Origin: Peteryoungia wuzhouensis
GTDB taxonomy: Bacteria; Pseudomonadota; Alphaproteobacteria; Rhizobiales; Rhizobiaceae
Direction: 5' to 3'
DNA: 64,000 bases
Assembly (NCBI RefSeq): GCF_003205195.1
Contig: NZ_QJRY01000003.1
Location: forward strand, 372,001 to 436,000
Shown here: in pieces, positions 34,499 to 45,459 of the stretch
How positions within the stretch are numbered: the first letter of the stretch is position 1
How the letters are laid out: each line of letters opens with the position of its first letter
Program-made: the position numbers and the translations under genes
The notes under the pieces: generated by a model
What the model saw: only the letters and a program-made list of their open reading frames with translations
The model's database searches: none
Told to the model about the DNA's origin: nothing

Positions 34499-34519
34499 TC
34501 CGGGCGCCCAGCGCCCGGA
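34499..34519. terminator. GC hairpin between convergent genes
   Basis: TCCGGGCGC / GCGCCCGGA with a CCA loop, in the 33-base gap between the second GNAT gene and the convergent phosphodiesterase. No T run, so termination is plausible but not certain. Confidence 0.55.
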
Positions 34520-34521
34520 CT

Positions 34522-35385
34522 TCATATCTGTGCAAGTTCGACCCAGACAGGAAAATGGTCTGACCCACGCGCGGAGGTATCCACCCGACAGGCCTTCAGA
34601 CGACTGGCAAGGCCACCACTGACGAAGCAGTAATCGAGATGCATGCGCCGCGCGCCATCTTCGCTGATCCAAGTATATCCGTCCGCCGGACGGGATTTCA
34701 GGTGCGCCTGCGCGTCCGTAGGGAAGCCTGCACGAGGCGCTCGCCCATAATAGGCGTCGTTGCGGCCGGCCATGGCGATATATTCCGCCCCTTCGGGCTC
34801 CATGTTGAAATCCCCCATGATCAGGAAATCTTGCGGCAGCGGCGGATCGGCAACGGCGAATTCAACCGCGCCCGTCAAGGCTCCGCCCTCGTCGAGATAT
34901 CTGCAGGCACGATCCTTCAGGAAGGCAATCTGTGCCAACCGCTCGTCAGGCGAGACATGATCGAGATGAACGGAGTAGACGCGCAAAGCACCGCCGGGAG
35001 TGTCGATCACGGTCTCCAGCGCACCTCGCTGCAGGTTCAACTTGTTGAAGGTCCGGTTGCGCGGCAAAAGCAGATTGCGACTGGTGCGGATCGGATAACG
35101 CGACAACACCATGTTACCAAACTCGAAGCGCCGCTCGCGCAGGCGTCCATCCACAATGGCATGGTCAACGAGCACGTCACAGGCCGGACCGAAGGCAACA
35201 AAATGGGTCGGAAACAGCGCAGAAAAGGTCTCGACGAGATCCGCGTAATCGTTCCTGCTATAACCGCGGGTGACTTCCTGCAGCGCAATCACGTCCGCGT
35301 CGCGGATGCTGTCGGCAATGCGATCGGGGTCGAATCGCCCGTCCTGGCCGAAGCCGTACTGGATGTTGTAGCTCACGAACTTCAC
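34522..35385 (-). CDS. Endonuclease/exonuclease/phosphatase (EEP) family protein
   Basis: 287 residues. DNase I-like Mg-dependent phosphodiesterase fold: N-terminal FVSYNIQYG, catalytic Glu in VIALQEVTRG, MGDFNMEPEG and the final GSDHFPVWVEL His motif. Family members cleave phosphodiester bonds in nucleic acids, phospholipids or inositol phosphates; substrate is not predictable. The start is a GTG at 35385 (VKFVSYN) with GGAGG about 14 bases upstream. The open frame extends to 36252 only because the opposite strand is the GC-rich obgE gene. Confidence 0.84.
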   Translation of the reverse strand: MKFVSYNIQYGFGQDGRFDPDRIADSIRDADVIALQEVTRGYSRNDYADLVETFSALFPTHFVAFGPACDVLVDHAIVDGRLRERRFEFGNMVLSRYPIRTSRNLLLPRNRTFNKLNLQRGALETVIDTPGGALRVYSVHLDHVSPDERLAQIAFLKDRACRYLDEGGALTGAVEFAVADPPLPQDFLIMGDFNMEPEGAEYIAMAGRNDAYYGRAPRAGFPTDAQAHLKSRPADGYTWISEDGARRMHLDYCFVSGGLASRLKACRVDTSARGSDHFPVWVELAQI

Positions 35386-35397
35386 GATACTCTTTGA

Positions 35398-36560
<1,163 letters not shown>

Positions 36561-36561
<1 letters not shown>

Positions 36562-37736
36562 TGTCTACCCGGATCCGCTCGCTGTCCCGCGCCAAGCGCG
36601 TCGTCATCAAGATTGGGTCTGCCCTGCTCGTGGATCGGGCAACGGGCATCCGCAAGACCTGGCTCGACGCCATCTGTGACGATATCTCTGCCTTGAAGGC
36701 GCGCGGCACCGACGTGCTCGTCGTGTCCTCCGGCGCAATCGCACTTGGCCGTTCCGTGCTCTCGATGCCTTCGGGCGCGCTCAAACTCGAGGAAAGTCAG
36801 GCATGCGCTGCGGTGGGCCAGATCGCGCTCGCCCGCTACTGGGCGGAAAGCCTTTCGCGCCATCAGATCGTCGCAGGTCAGATTCTGCTCACGCTTGGCG
36901 ATACCGAAGAACGACGCCGTTATCTCAACGCGCGTGCGACCCTTCAACAGTTGTTGAAGATCGGTGCGGTCCCGATCATCAACGAGAATGACACCGTGGC
37001 CACGACGGAAATCCGCTACGGCGACAATGACCGGCTCGCGGCGCGTGTCGCCACCATGGCTGGCGCTGACCTTCTCGTTCTGCTGTCTGATATTGATGGC
37101 CTCTACACGGCACCGCCGCATCTCGATCCGGATGCCAAGTTTCTCGAGACCGTTGAAGAAATCACGCCCGCCATCGAAGCCATGGCAGGCGGTGCGGCTT
37201 CGGAACTGTCGCGCGGCGGCATGCGAACGAAGATCGATGCCGGCAAGATTGCGACCAGTGCCGGCTGCGCCATGATCATCGCCTCCGGCAAGACGATGAA
37301 CCCGCTGGCGGGCATAGAGAATGGCGCCCGTCACTCCTGGTTCGCTGCATCACGCACGCCGGTAACGGCGCGCAAGACCTGGATTGCAGGGCAGTTGCAG
37401 CCTGCAGGAATGATCACGGTGGACTCAGGGGCAGAAGGCGCGCTGAAATCCGGCAAGAGCCTCTTGCCGGCAGGTGTCAAAGCCGTCGCGGGGAATTTCC
37501 ATCGGGGGGATACGGTTTCGATCATCGGTTTGGAAGGGCGCGAGATAGCCCGTGGCCTTGCCGGCTATGACGCAGAAGAAGCGCGGCGCATTTGCGGCCG
37601 AAAGTCGAACGAAATCGAGAAAATCCTTGGATATGCCGGCCGTGCCGCCATGATTCACCGCGATGATCTCGTCATGACCGACGTCGGCCAGCGCGAAGCC
37701 GCTGCCGGGGAGCGAAAGGATGCGGCCCATGCTTGA
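36561..37736 (+). CDS. proB: Glutamate 5-kinase
   Basis: 391 residues: amino acid kinase domain ([42 protein letters not shown]) and a C-terminal PUA domain from about residue 280. It phosphorylates glutamate, the first step of proline synthesis, and is normally feedback-inhibited by proline. Start overlaps obgE stop by one base; its end overlaps proA by 8. Confidence 0.97.
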
Positions 37737-39012
37737 CACAGTCTCCCAGCAGAATTCAGTCGATGCCTTGATGCTGGATATCGGTCGCCGCGCACGTGCG
37801 GCTGCAAGACCGCTTGCAACGGCATCGACCGCAGTGAAGAACAAGGCCCTGCTCGCCATGGCCGACGCACTCCTTGTTGCCGAACCGGATATCCTTGCCG
37901 CAAATGCAGCCGACCTGAAGAATGCTGCAGAGACCGGTCTTGCCGCCTCCTTCATCGATCGGCTGACGCTGAACTCCGCTCGGGTCGCGGCAATCGCACA
38001 GTCTATGCGCGAGATCGCACAGCTTCAGGATCCTGTCGGCACCATCATCGCGGAATGGGATCGCCCGAACGGCCTTCATATCGAGCGCGTTCGGACCCCA
38101 CTCGGCGTGATCGGGGTGATTTATGAAAGTCGCCCGAATGTGACCGCCGATGCTGGCGCCTTGTGCCTCAAAGCGGGCAATGCGGTTGTCCTGCGCGGTG
38201 GATCTGACTCTGCCAACTCTTCGCGCGCCATACATGCATGCCTGGTAGAGGGGCTTCAGGCTGCGGGCCTGCCCGCCGATGCCATCCAGCTCGTACCGAC
38301 AACGGATCGCGCAGCTGTCGGCGCGCTGCTGTCCGGTCTGGAGGGATCAATCGATGTGATCGTGCCTCGCGGCGGCAAGAGCCTTGTCGCACGCGTCCAA
38401 GAGGAAGCGCGGGTGCCGGTCTTCGCGCACCTTGAAGGATTGTGCCACGTCTACGTAGACAGTTCAGCCGACCTTGAGATGGCCAGGAAGATCGTCGTCA
38501 ATGCCAAGATGCGTCGCACCGGCATCTGCGGCTCAGCGGAAACACTGCTTGTCGACAGCGCCGCAATCGGCACGCATTTGCAGCCACTGATCGAGGCGTT
38601 GACTGAGGCGGGATGCGAAGTCCGGGCATCTGCAACCGTGCTGAGGGTAGTGCCAGGCCTGAAGCCTGCTGTCGAAGACGACTGGCGCACCGAATATCTC
38701 GACGCCATCATTTCCGTCGCCATCGTCGACGGCATCGGTGGAGCGATCGATCACATAGCGCGCTATTCATCCAACCATACGGAAGCCGTCATTGCCGAGG
38801 ATCCCGCTGTGGTCGAACGTTTCTTCAACGAAATCGATTCCGCCATCCTGCTGCACAATGCCTCGACGCAGTTTGCCGATGGGGGCGAGTTCGGCATGGG
38901 CGCCGAGATCGGAATCGCCACCGGCAAGATGCATGCGCGGGGACCTGTTGGCGTCGAGCAGCTTACATCCTTCAAATACCGTGTTCGCGGCACCGGCCAG
39001 GTTCGTCCCTGA
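37729..39012 (+). CDS. proA: Gamma-glutamyl phosphate reductase
   Basis: 427 residues. NADPH-dependent reduction of gamma-glutamyl phosphate to glutamate semialdehyde. Catalytic Cys is in [14 protein letters not shown] and the cofactor regions [10 protein letters not shown] and [11 protein letters not shown] are intact. The start is the ATG at 37729 (MLDTVSQQ), with AAGG 9 bases upstream; the ATG at 37720 is too close to that site. The final segment [15 protein letters not shown] is the family C-terminus. Confidence 0.97.
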   Translation: MLDTVSQQNSVDALMLDIGRRARAAARPLATASTAVKNKALLAMADALLVAEPDILAANAADLKNAAETGLAASFIDRLTLNSARVAAIAQSMREIAQLQDPVGTIIAEWDRPNGLHIERVRTPLGVIGVIYESRPNVTADAGALCLKAGNAVVLRGGSDSANSSRAIHACLVEGLQAAGLPADAIQLVPTTDRAAVGALLSGLEGSIDVIVPRGGKSLVARVQEEARVPVFAHLEGLCHVYVDSSADLEMARKIVVNAKMRRTGICGSAETLLVDSAAIGTHLQPLIEALTEAGCEVRASATVLRVVPGLKPAVEDDWRTEYLDAIISVAIVDGIGGAIDHIARYSSNHTEAVIAEDPAVVERFFNEIDSAILLHNASTQFADGGEFGMGAEIGIATGKMHARGPVGVEQLTSFKYRVRGTGQVRP

Positions 39013-39049
39013 CGTGGAGGGGACGGCCATTACCCATCGCTATCGGGTC

Positions 39050-39640
39050 ATGCCGCATGTCGAGCGGGGGATGGTTGTCGGTCTCTTCGGCGGCTCCTTC
39101 AACCCGCCGCATCAGGGTCACTTGCTCGTGGCCGAGATCGCCTTGCGACGACTGGGACTCGACCAGCTCTGGTGGATGGTAACACCGGGCAATCCGTTGA
39201 AAAGCCACAGCCAACTCGCGCCCCTCGCCGAACGGCTCGCCAGTTGTGAAGTCTTGGCGGAAGATCCTCGCATCAAGGTGACCGCCTTCGAGCAGGCGCT
39301 GGGCACGAGCTATACGGCCAAAACCCTGGAATTCGTCCGCGCGCGCAACCCGGATGTGCATTTCATCTGGATCATGGGGGCCGACAATCTCGCCAGTTTC
39401 GATCGGTGGCAGCGGTGGCAGAAGATTGCAACCACCTTCCCGATTGCTGTCATAGACCGTCCAGGCTCGACGCTGGCCTATCTCTCATCGAAGATGGCAA
39501 GAACTTTCGACTATGCCCGTGTCGACGAGGAGGATGCTGGTGTTCTTTGGCGCAAGAAAGCACCAGCCTGGACCTTCATTCACGGCCCACGTTCAACCCT
39601 CAGTTCGACGGCACTCAGGGCCGCCACAGATAACAGCTGA
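39050..39640 (+). CDS. nadD: Nicotinate-nucleotide adenylyltransferase
   Basis: 196 residues. Converts nicotinate mononucleotide and ATP to deamido-NAD. The nucleotidyltransferase motif GGSFNPPHQGH is near residue 14 and the second ATP motif STLSSTALR is at the end. ATG at 39050 (MPHVERGMV) is chosen. A GGAGGGG site at 39016, right after the proA stop, sits before non-ATG codons further upstream (GTG 39014, ATT 39029), so the true start could be up to 12 codons earlier, as in longer rhizobial NadD proteins. Confidence 0.93.
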   Translation: MPHVERGMVVGLFGGSFNPPHQGHLLVAEIALRRLGLDQLWWMVTPGNPLKSHSQLAPLAERLASCEVLAEDPRIKVTAFEQALGTSYTAKTLEFVRARNPDVHFIWIMGADNLASFDRWQRWQKIATTFPIAVIDRPGSTLAYLSSKMARTFDYARVDEEDAGVLWRKKAPAWTFIHGPRSTLSSTALRAATDNS

Positions 39641-39774
39641 GGCAGAACTGCATCAGCAGCAGGCAAAACCACCGAATCTCTTGAAACAACGGCAGATCAG
39701 TGCCACCTTCTGATTGCGGTCCCTGACGGGAATCGCAGACGTGCTGTTCTGTTTTGCCAAAGAAAGGATGAACT

Positions 39775-40185
39775 CTGACAACAGTACACACCCGCGGACG
39801 TGCGCCCGTCGCCGTCCCGAAACGCCCGGAACGTGGCGCCGATGCCGCAGCCCGTGCGCTTGAGCTGGTCCTCGCAAGTCTTGAGGACTCGAAGGCAGAA
39901 GACATTGTCTCCATCGACATTGCCGGGAAATCGGCGCTGGGCGACTACATGGTGGTCGTATCCGGACGCTCGAACAGGCATGTCTCGGCGATCAGCGAAC
40001 ACCTCATTTCCGACTTGAAGGACGAAGGACTGGGCTCCGCCCGTGTCGAAGGCCTTGAGACCGGCGATTGGGTTTTGATCGACACCGGAGACATCATCGT
40101 GCATGTATTTCGTCCGGAAATCCGCGAGTTCTACAACATCGAAAAGATGTGGTCGGCTCCGGACATCGAGGACCGCCTGCACTGA
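39775..40185 (+). CDS. rsfS: Ribosome silencing factor RsfS, probable CTG start
   Basis: 136 residues when read from CTG 39775 (MTTVHTRGRAP...). RsfS/Iojap binds L14 on the 50S subunit and blocks subunit joining in starvation. The core LASLEDSKAEDIVSIDI, GKSALGDYMVVVSGRS, ARVEGLETGDWVLIDTGDIIVHVF is complete. The first in-frame ATG (39949) would remove the N-terminal 58 residues including core helices. AAAGGA at 39763-39768 is spaced correctly for the CTG, and an ATG at 39768 is in another frame and too close. Non-ATG initiation is inferred. Confidence 0.9.
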   Translation: MTTVHTRGRAPVAVPKRPERGADAAARALELVLASLEDSKAEDIVSIDIAGKSALGDYMVVVSGRSNRHVSAISEHLISDLKDEGLGSARVEGLETGDWVLIDTGDIIVHVFRPEIREFYNIEKMWSAPDIEDRLH

Positions 40186-40292
40186 AGAACGGCCAGCCGT
40201 CCTGAAGGACGGTCTCGATGCCGGATTGACACGGCAGGCGTTGATCCTGCCGATACAGCTGGTTTTGTGACCGAAAAACTCGAGGCTGCCGC

Positions 40293-40775
40293 ATGAAAAT
40301 TGGCATCTACGCCGTTGGCCGGCTGAAAGCTGGACCGGAGAAGGAACTCGCGTCCCGATATCTGGACCGCTTCGCCAAAGCGGGTCCGCAATGCGGGTTG
40401 GAGTTTACACGCTCGGTCGAGCTGAACGAAAGCCGCGCCGGCAATGCCGACACCAGAAAGCGCGAGGAAGCCATGGAGCTTTCCCGCCAGATCCCTGATG
40501 GCGCGGTTCTCGTGGTTCTTGATGAGCGCGGCAAGGCCTTCGACAGTGCCGAATTCGCCAAATTTATCGGCGACGCTGCTGACAATGGCCAGAAAGACAT
40601 GGCTTTCGTCATTGGTGGCGCCGATGGCATCGACCCGGATTTGCGCGACAAGGCACGCCTGGTTCTCAATCTCGGGCGCCTGACCTGGCCGCACCAGTTG
40701 GTGCGGATCCTGATTGCCGAACAGCTTTATCGAGCTGTTACGATCCTTACCGGCCATCCTTACCACCGCGTCTGA
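40293..40775 (+). CDS. rlmH: 23S rRNA pseudouridine-1915 N3-methyltransferase
   Basis: 160 residues, SPOUT methyltransferase that modifies pseudouridine 1915 in helix 69 of 23S rRNA. SAM-binding knot residues FVIGGADGID and the C-terminal LTWPHQLVRILIAEQLYRA...GHPYHR are the family signatures. It follows rsfS by about 107 bases, in which a CCGTCCTGAAGGACGG hairpin lies (about 40197-40212). Confidence 0.96.
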   Translation: MKIGIYAVGRLKAGPEKELASRYLDRFAKAGPQCGLEFTRSVELNESRAGNADTRKREEAMELSRQIPDGAVLVVLDERGKAFDSAEFAKFIGDAADNGQKDMAFVIGGADGIDPDLRDKARLVLNLGRLTWPHQLVRILIAEQLYRAVTILTGHPYHRV

Positions 40776-40878
40776 GCTTGTGCGCGCAAGCCACTTTGCC
40801 TTCAAAGCAAATCAGCGTATTTTCCGGCCGAACCGGGAAACGTCCTTGCACGCCTTTGCCACCAAAAACACCAGGAAA

Positions 40879-42324
40879 TTGTCTTGGCGCGTATCGCGCC
40901 TCGCAACTTTGCGCGCTCTTTTCCTGGCGTGTGGACTGACCACGATACCGAGCTCTATCGAGGCCCAGGAAGCGCGCACGGCGGCCGAACCGGAAACATC
41001 GACAGGCTCGGTGCCGCCCAGTGTGGACACCGCCATCCAGACCCCGTCCGAGGCGGCGACCACCGATGCGACGCTCGAACTCAGGGCCAAACGAGACCAG
41101 GTCAGCGGTGAGCTGCAGGAAATCGCCCGCACGATGCAGGTGTCTGGCGAGAAGGCTGCCGAGCTTGAGAAGAGCATCGAAGCGCTGAGCAAGACCACCG
41201 ATAGCCTGAAGACGGCTTTGATCGACTCGGCAAAGCGTCGCAAGGATATCGAAAAACAGATCAGTGAAGGAGAAAAAAGGCTCGCCTCGATCGGTGTCAG
41301 AGAGGATGCGATCCGAAAGTCCTTCCGCGAACGCCGCTCTGTTCTGGCCGAAGTCCTGGCAGCGCTTCAACGCATGGGCCGCAATCCACCTCCGGCTTTG
41401 CTCGTCAGCCCCGAAGACGCACTCGGCTCGGTCCGTACAGCCATCCTGCTGGGCGCGGTGGTTCCCGGCATCCGTCATGAAACGGAGAAGCTTGCCGACG
41501 ATCTCAAAGAGTTGATTGTCCTTCGAGACAGCGGGAAACAGGAAATGGACGGTCTTGTAACCGCCATGGCCAGCCGTCAGGAAGAAGAGCGGCGCATGGA
41601 TCTGTTGATTGCGGAAAACGATCGGCTGGCTCGCACCAATTCGCTGCAGCTCCAGGCAGAACGCAAGCAATCAGAGGCACTTGCAGAACGGGCTTCGACC
41701 ATGGAAGCCCTTATCCGCTCGCTTGAAAACGAGATCACCTCCGTGCGACAGGCAGCTGAACTTGCCAAGGCCGAAGAGGCAAAACGCGACCAGATGAGCG
41801 AGGAGCAGAAGGCCCGGACACGCGAGATCGCACGCTCCGAATTGCCCGATAAAAACCGCATTGCGCCCGCATATCCTTTCTCCGAATTGAAGCAGAAACT
41901 GGAACTACCGGTTGCCGGAGAAACACTGCGGCAGTTCGGCGATCCGGACGGAACCGGCCACCAGGCTCAAGGTGTGGTTATCGCATCGCAGCCGGGATCG
42001 CTTGTGACCGCGCCGGCGGATGCATGGGTTGTTTTTGCAGGAAATTTCCGAAGCTACGGCCAGATGATCATTCTGAACACGGGCGACGGCTATCATATGG
42101 TGCTGTCAGGCATGGACCGGATCAGCACGAGCCAAGGCAAGTTTGTACTGTCAGGGGAGCCGCTGGCGACCATGGGAGAGAAAAGAGTGGCAAGCGCCAC
42201 TGGATTGGCGCTGGAAACAGATCGCCCGACACTTTACATTGAACTTCGAAAAGACGGTAAACCGGTTGATTCCCGCCCCTGGTGGGTCGGAGGCGATTCT
42301 GGAAAGGCACAGAATGATTCGTAG
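40879..42324 (+). CDS. EnvC-like murein hydrolase activator
   Basis: About 481 residues: signal peptide (RLATLRALFLACGL to EAQ), long coiled coils (about 60-340, heptad-rich with many Glu/Lys/Leu) and a degenerate LytM domain at the end (TLRQFGDPDGTGHQAQGVVI...LYIELRKDGKPVDSRPWW). The zinc ligands of active LytM endopeptidases are not retained, as in EnvC, which activates amidases at the septum. The start is uncertain: TTG 40879 places the signal peptide at the N-terminus; GTG 40780 would add 33 residues. It overlaps ctpA by 11 bases. Confidence 0.85.
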   Translation: MSWRVSRLATLRALFLACGLTTIPSSIEAQEARTAAEPETSTGSVPPSVDTAIQTPSEAATTDATLELRAKRDQVSGELQEIARTMQVSGEKAAELEKSIEALSKTTDSLKTALIDSAKRRKDIEKQISEGEKRLASIGVREDAIRKSFRERRSVLAEVLAALQRMGRNPPPALLVSPEDALGSVRTAILLGAVVPGIRHETEKLADDLKELIVLRDSGKQEMDGLVTAMASRQEEERRMDLLIAENDRLARTNSLQLQAERKQSEALAERASTMEALIRSLENEITSVRQAAELAKAEEAKRDQMSEEQKARTREIARSELPDKNRIAPAYPFSELKQKLELPVAGETLRQFGDPDGTGHQAQGVVIASQPGSLVTAPADAWVVFAGNFRSYGQMIILNTGDGYHMVLSGMDRISTSQGKFVLSGEPLATMGEKRVASATGLALETDRPTLYIELRKDGKPVDSRPWWVGGDSGKAQNDS

Positions 42325-43633
42325 GGTCTCTCTTCTCCTCGTTGGCGCTCTGATGGGCGCAACCGCGATGAGCCTCATCTACTCCGCAGGGATTCCGGCA
42401 CAGGCTGCTGGCAATTCCACCTACAAGGAACTGTCGATTTTCGGCGACGTTTTCGAGCGCATCCGCGCCCAATACGTCACGCCGCCGGATGAGAACAAGC
42501 TGGTCGAGAGTGCCATCAACGGCATGCTAACCTCGCTCGATCCACACTCCGTCTACATGAACGCCAAGGATGCGGCCGACATGCAGACCCAGACCCGCGG
42601 CGAATTCGGCGGCATCGGCATCGAAGTCACGATGGAAGAAGAGCTGGTCAAGGTCATCACCCCGATCGACGACACGCCTGGCGCCAAAGCCGGCATCCTG
42701 GCCGGCGACTTCATCTCCGAGATCAATGGCGAAAGCGTGCGCGGGCTGAAGCTTGAGGAAGCCGTCGAGAAGATGCGTGGTGCGGTCAATACACCGATCA
42801 AGCTGACGATTCTGCGGAAGGGTGCCGACAAGCCGATCGATATCACCGTGAATCGCGAAATCATCCCGATCCGCGCCGTGAAGTCGCGCGTCGAGGGCGA
42901 TGTCGGTTATCTCCGCGTCATATCCTTCACCGAAAAGACCTACGACGACCTGGAAGCAGCGATCGAGAAGATCAAGAAGGAAGTCCCGGCCGACAAGCTG
43001 AAGGGCTATGTACTCGATCTTCGCCTCAATCCGGGCGGTCTGCTCGATCAGGCAATCTACGTCTCGGATGCCTTCCTGGAGCGTGGCGAGGTGGTCTCCA
43101 CCCGCTCACGTGATCCGCAGGACACCCGCCGCTTCAACGCGACCGCAGGCGATCTCACAGATGGCAAACCGGTTATCGTGCTCGTCAACGGCGGCTCCGC
43201 ATCGGCATCCGAGATTGTCGCTGGCGCCCTCCAGGATCTGAAGCGGGCAACCGTGCTTGGTACGCGTTCCTTCGGCAAGGGCTCCGTTCAGACCATCATC
43301 CCGATGGGCGACAAGGGCGCGCTGCGCCTGACAACGGCTCTCTACTACACGCCATCGGGTCGCTCGATCCAGGGCACCGGCATCACGCCTGATATCAAGG
43401 TTGAACAGCCGCTGCCGGAAGATCTGCAGGGCAAGGTGCGCACGGAAGGCGAATCCTCTCTCCCCGGTCATATCAAGGGCAATGCCGAGACCGAGGAAGG
43501 TTCAGGCTCCGTCGCTTATGTCCCGCCGGAAGCCAAGGATGACATCCAGCTGAACTATGCACTGGACCTGCTGCGCGGCAACAAGACGGATCCGGCCTTC
43601 CCGGCAGATCCGCAGAAGGCATCGCTGCAGTAA
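42314..43633 (+). CDS. ctpA: C-terminal processing peptidase (S41)
   Basis: 439 residues. Signal peptide (VSLLLVGALMGATAMSLIY to AQA), PDZ domain (EFGGIGIEVTMEE...GDFISEINGES), and S41 catalytic core with Ser in NGGSASASEIVAG and Lys in RSFGKGSVQT. Periplasmic protease that trims proteins and peptidoglycan hydrolases. Start at 42314 has GGAAAGG upstream and lies inside the EnvC-like gene, a coupling that fits a shared cell-wall role. Confidence 0.95.
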   Translation: MIRRVSLLLVGALMGATAMSLIYSAGIPAQAAGNSTYKELSIFGDVFERIRAQYVTPPDENKLVESAINGMLTSLDPHSVYMNAKDAADMQTQTRGEFGGIGIEVTMEEELVKVITPIDDTPGAKAGILAGDFISEINGESVRGLKLEEAVEKMRGAVNTPIKLTILRKGADKPIDITVNREIIPIRAVKSRVEGDVGYLRVISFTEKTYDDLEAAIEKIKKEVPADKLKGYVLDLRLNPGGLLDQAIYVSDAFLERGEVVSTRSRDPQDTRRFNATAGDLTDGKPVIVLVNGGSASASEIVAGALQDLKRATVLGTRSFGKGSVQTIIPMGDKGALRLTTALYYTPSGRSIQGTGITPDIKVEQPLPEDLQGKVRTEGESSLPGHIKGNAETEEGSGSVAYVPPEAKDDIQLNYALDLLRGNKTDPAFPADPQKASLQ

Positions 43634-43647
43634 ACACCTGGAGCCAC

Positions 43648-43678
43648 CGCCTGCGCAGGCTGTTTTGTTGCGCAGGCG
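43648..43678 (+). terminator. Hairpin after ctpA
   Basis: CGCCTGCGCA pairs perfectly with TGCGCAGGCG around an 11-base T-rich loop, 15 bases after the ctpA stop. No T tract follows, so it may attenuate transcription or stabilise mRNA rather than terminate fully. Confidence 0.5.
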
Positions 43679-43715
43679 TCGGGTCTGAGAGCCGTCAGGA
43701 TCTTGGAAGTCTCGT

Positions 43716-44897
43716 ATGGATTTGCATGGGCCGCTTGGTCTTGAGCGAAAAGGCGAAGGCCGCAGAAAGCGGTACCTCCGCCTTTCGACGTTGTCGTCAG
43801 GTTTCGCGGCCATCGTCCTGGCCGGTCTTTCTGTTTGGACAACCCTTTCACCCCTGCATCTGCGGCACGATCCGCCGGTCAGCCTGACGGCGGCACAAGC
43901 CGAGCCTGGTCCAATCGCTGAAGCGCCAACGGATGCCCCCCCTGCAAGCGAAAACGCCGGCATCAGGACGAGCGGTCCCCAGGATGGCGCCAATATCCGT
44001 CACACCACGACCTCAGATGGCAACGTCGTCACGACATTCTCCCCGACCGGCCGCAAGGGTCCGGTCATTATCGGCGCCAATACGACCCAGGATCCACGGC
44101 TGGCCGGGCAGCCGAATGAAGACCTGATTGAGCAAACTGCCGAAGGCGACCTGCCCATCATATCGTCGAGCGGTCTGAGACCTTTCGATTTCTACGCCCG
44201 CCCCTGGTCAGGTGCGCGCGGCACCCGCATAGCCATCGTCATCGGCGGCATCGGCCTCAGCCAGACGGGCAGCCAGAAGGCTATCCGCGATCTGCCCGAA
44301 GACATTACCCTCGCATTTGCTGCCACCGGAAACAGCCTGCAGCGCTGGATGCAGGATGCACGCCGCAAGGGTCATGAGATCGTCCTGCAGGTTCCGATGG
44401 AGCCTTTTGATTATCCATCCAATGATCCCGGTCGCGGTACACTTCTCGCGGAAGAGCGGGCAGCTGGTAACCTTGCGAATTTGCACAAGGCCATGGCTGA
44501 GATTACCAACTATACCGGCATCATGAACTATATGGGCGCCCGCTTTCTCGCCGACGACAAGGCCATGGACCCTGTCATGCGCGACATTGGCAATCGCGGC
44601 CTTATGTTCTTGGATGACGGTTCGACAGCGCGGTCGTTGTCGGGCGATTTTGCCAAGGCGATCGGCTTTCCGCATGCCTATGCCGACGTCGTTATCGATG
44701 GTCAGGTGGATCGCCCGGCGATCCTCGCCAAGTTGGACGAATTGGAACGTATTGCCCGTCGCAATGGCCAGGCGATCGGCGTCGGTGCCGCCTTTGACGA
44801 AACCATTGCAGCCGTTGCCGAATGGCGAAACGAGGCGGTAGCCCGCGGCATCGAATTCGTCGGCGTTTCGGCGCTCGCCAATGAAAACAGACCTTGA
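43716..44897 (+). CDS. Divergent polysaccharide deacetylase (YibQ-like)
   Basis: 393 residues. One TM anchor near residues 30-52 ([16 protein letters not shown]), a low-complexity linker rich in Pro/Thr/Ala, and a divergent polysaccharide deacetylase domain from about residue 165 ([15 protein letters not shown]..., [42 protein letters not shown]). The normal metal triad of NodB-type deacetylases is altered, as in the YibQ group. Likely envelope carbohydrate processing, next to ctpA and the EnvC-like gene. Confidence 0.85.
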   Translation: MDLHGPLGLERKGEGRRKRYLRLSTLSSGFAAIVLAGLSVWTTLSPLHLRHDPPVSLTAAQAEPGPIAEAPTDAPPASENAGIRTSGPQDGANIRHTTTSDGNVVTTFSPTGRKGPVIIGANTTQDPRLAGQPNEDLIEQTAEGDLPIISSSGLRPFDFYARPWSGARGTRIAIVIGGIGLSQTGSQKAIRDLPEDITLAFAATGNSLQRWMQDARRKGHEIVLQVPMEPFDYPSNDPGRGTLLAEERAAGNLANLHKAMAEITNYTGIMNYMGARFLADDKAMDPVMRDIGNRGLMFLDDGSTARSLSGDFAKAIGFPHAYADVVIDGQVDRPAILAKLDELERIARRNGQAIGVGAAFDETIAAVAEWRNEAVARGIEFVGVSALANENRP

Positions 44898-44904
44898 GGA
44901 CATC

Positions 44905-45438
44905 ATGAGCAAGAACGAAACCACAAGACCTGAGGTCAAGGCTGAGGATCTGCCCTATCGCCCTTGCGTCGGCATCATGGTCCTCAATAAAGCCGGCCTC
45001 ATCTGGTCCGGGCGCCGTATCCCGATCGGCAATTCCGAGTATGACGGCTCTCCACAACTCTGGCAGATGCCGCAAGGCGGTATTGATCCTGGCGAAGATC
45101 CCTTGCCTGCCGCACTCAGAGAACTTTATGAGGAAACTGGAATAAAGACCGTTTCCCTGTTGGCGGAAGCAGGACGTTGGATCCACTACGACCTGCCGGC
45201 AGAATTGATCGGCATCGGATTGAAGGGCAAGTATCGCGGCCAGACACAGCGCTGGTTCGCCTTCCGCTTCGAAGGCGACGAGAGCGAGATCGCCATCAAC
45301 CCGCCCCCCGGCGGCCACGAGCCGGAATTCGACGCCTGGGCGTGGAAACCGATGACGGAACTTCCCGACCTGATCGTCCCCTTCAAGCGCCGTGTCTATG
45401 AAGAGGTCATCGCCGAATTCGCCCATCTGGTAGCATGA
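44905..45438 (+). CDS. rppH: RNA 5'-pyrophosphohydrolase
   Basis: 177 residues. Removes pyrophosphate from mRNA 5' ends and so starts decay. The Nudix box [20 protein letters not shown] fits GX5EX7REUXEE and the N-terminus [12 protein letters not shown] is typical. The ATG at 44905 (MSKNETT) has GAGGA 6 bases upstream; the ATG at 44881 would overlap the preceding gene by 17 bases. Confidence 0.95.
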   Translation: MSKNETTRPEVKAEDLPYRPCVGIMVLNKAGLIWSGRRIPIGNSEYDGSPQLWQMPQGGIDPGEDPLPAALRELYEETGIKTVSLLAEAGRWIHYDLPAELIGIGLKGKYRGQTQRWFAFRFEGDESEIAINPPPGGHEPEFDAWAWKPMTELPDLIVPFKRRVYEEVIAEFAHLVA

Positions 45439-45459
45439 GCACAAGTATGGAGCCTGTCT

